Shown in pieces: positions 6,439-6,492 of a stretch of DNA of 6,492 nucleotides (position 1 is its first letter; every line of letters starts with the position of its first letter). Both the position numbers and the translations under genes were made by a program. The notes beneath the pieces are model-generated. The model had not been told where the DNA came from, did no database searches, and saw only the letters and a list, made by a program, of their open reading frames with translations. This stretch comes from Alistipes sp. (GTDB taxonomy: Bacteria; Bacteroidota; Bacteroidia; Bacteroidales; Rikenellaceae): the NCBI GenBank assembly GCA_017391435.1, contig JAFOYS010000123.1:1-6492 (forward strand), written 5' to 3'.

Positions 6439-6492
6439 ATGAAAAAACTACTTTTTATCCCACTGCTAATATCTGCCTTTGTGGCTTGTGAA
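6439..6492 (+). CDS. Putative lipoprotein, signal peptide only (cut by window edge)
   Basis: An ATG at 6439, 3 bases after the rodA stop, opens a frame of 18 codons to the right edge: MKKLLFIPLLISAFVACE. This is a typical type II signal peptide: a basic start (KK), a hydrophobic core (4-14), and a lipobox ending in Cys17 (FVAC), the residue that would be lipidated after cleavage by signal peptidase II. The protein would sit on the inner or outer membrane. Too little is present to show the mature protein's family, and only one residue after the Cys is visible, so a surface-export signal cannot be judged. The tight spacing suggests it is the next gene of the mre operon. Confidence 0.7.
   Translation, partial: MKKLLFIPLLISAFVACE

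Overview
The window looks like chromosomal DNA from a member of the Bacteroidota, probably order Bacteroidales. The evidence is Bacteroidota-type -7 promoter elements (TAnnTTTG), start codons without a Shine-Dalgarno sequence, a long multi-membrane-segment RodA, and a mreB-mreC-mreD-mrdA-rodA gene order. Genus cannot be fixed from the sequence alone; an Alistipes-like gut lineage is only a guess.

Layout: bases 1-486 (minus strand) hold the N-terminal 162 codons of glucose-6-phosphate isomerase (pgi), cut by the window edge. Bases 487-677 are a divergent, A/T-rich intergenic region with a -7 promoter element facing each way. From 678 to the end everything reads on the plus strand as one probable operon: mreB (678-1697), a 65-base spacer with a strong hairpin, mreC (1763-2644), mreD (2647-3159), mrdA/PBP2 (3156-5000), rodA (4978-6435), and the first 18 codons of a lipoprotein gene (6439-6492, cut by the window edge). 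From mreC onward the genes are nearly touching or overlapping (gap 2, overlap 4, overlap 23, gap 3 bases), so they are very likely co-transcribed and translationally coupled.

Together mreB to rodA encode the core of the Rod complex (elongasome). MreB filaments on the inner face of the membrane organise MreC and MreD, which activate the RodA glycosyltransferase and the PBP2 transpeptidase to insert peptidoglycan along the cell side wall.

I find no CRISPR array, mobile element, tRNA or rRNA, and no previously undescribed system. The points worth a second look are small: the mreB-mreC hairpin together with a codon-usage step between those genes, substitutions in three conserved RodA motifs plus its enlarged middle, a Cys/His cluster in PBP2 that may bind metal, matched leader sequences on the two divergent transcripts, and the lipoprotein at the operon's end.
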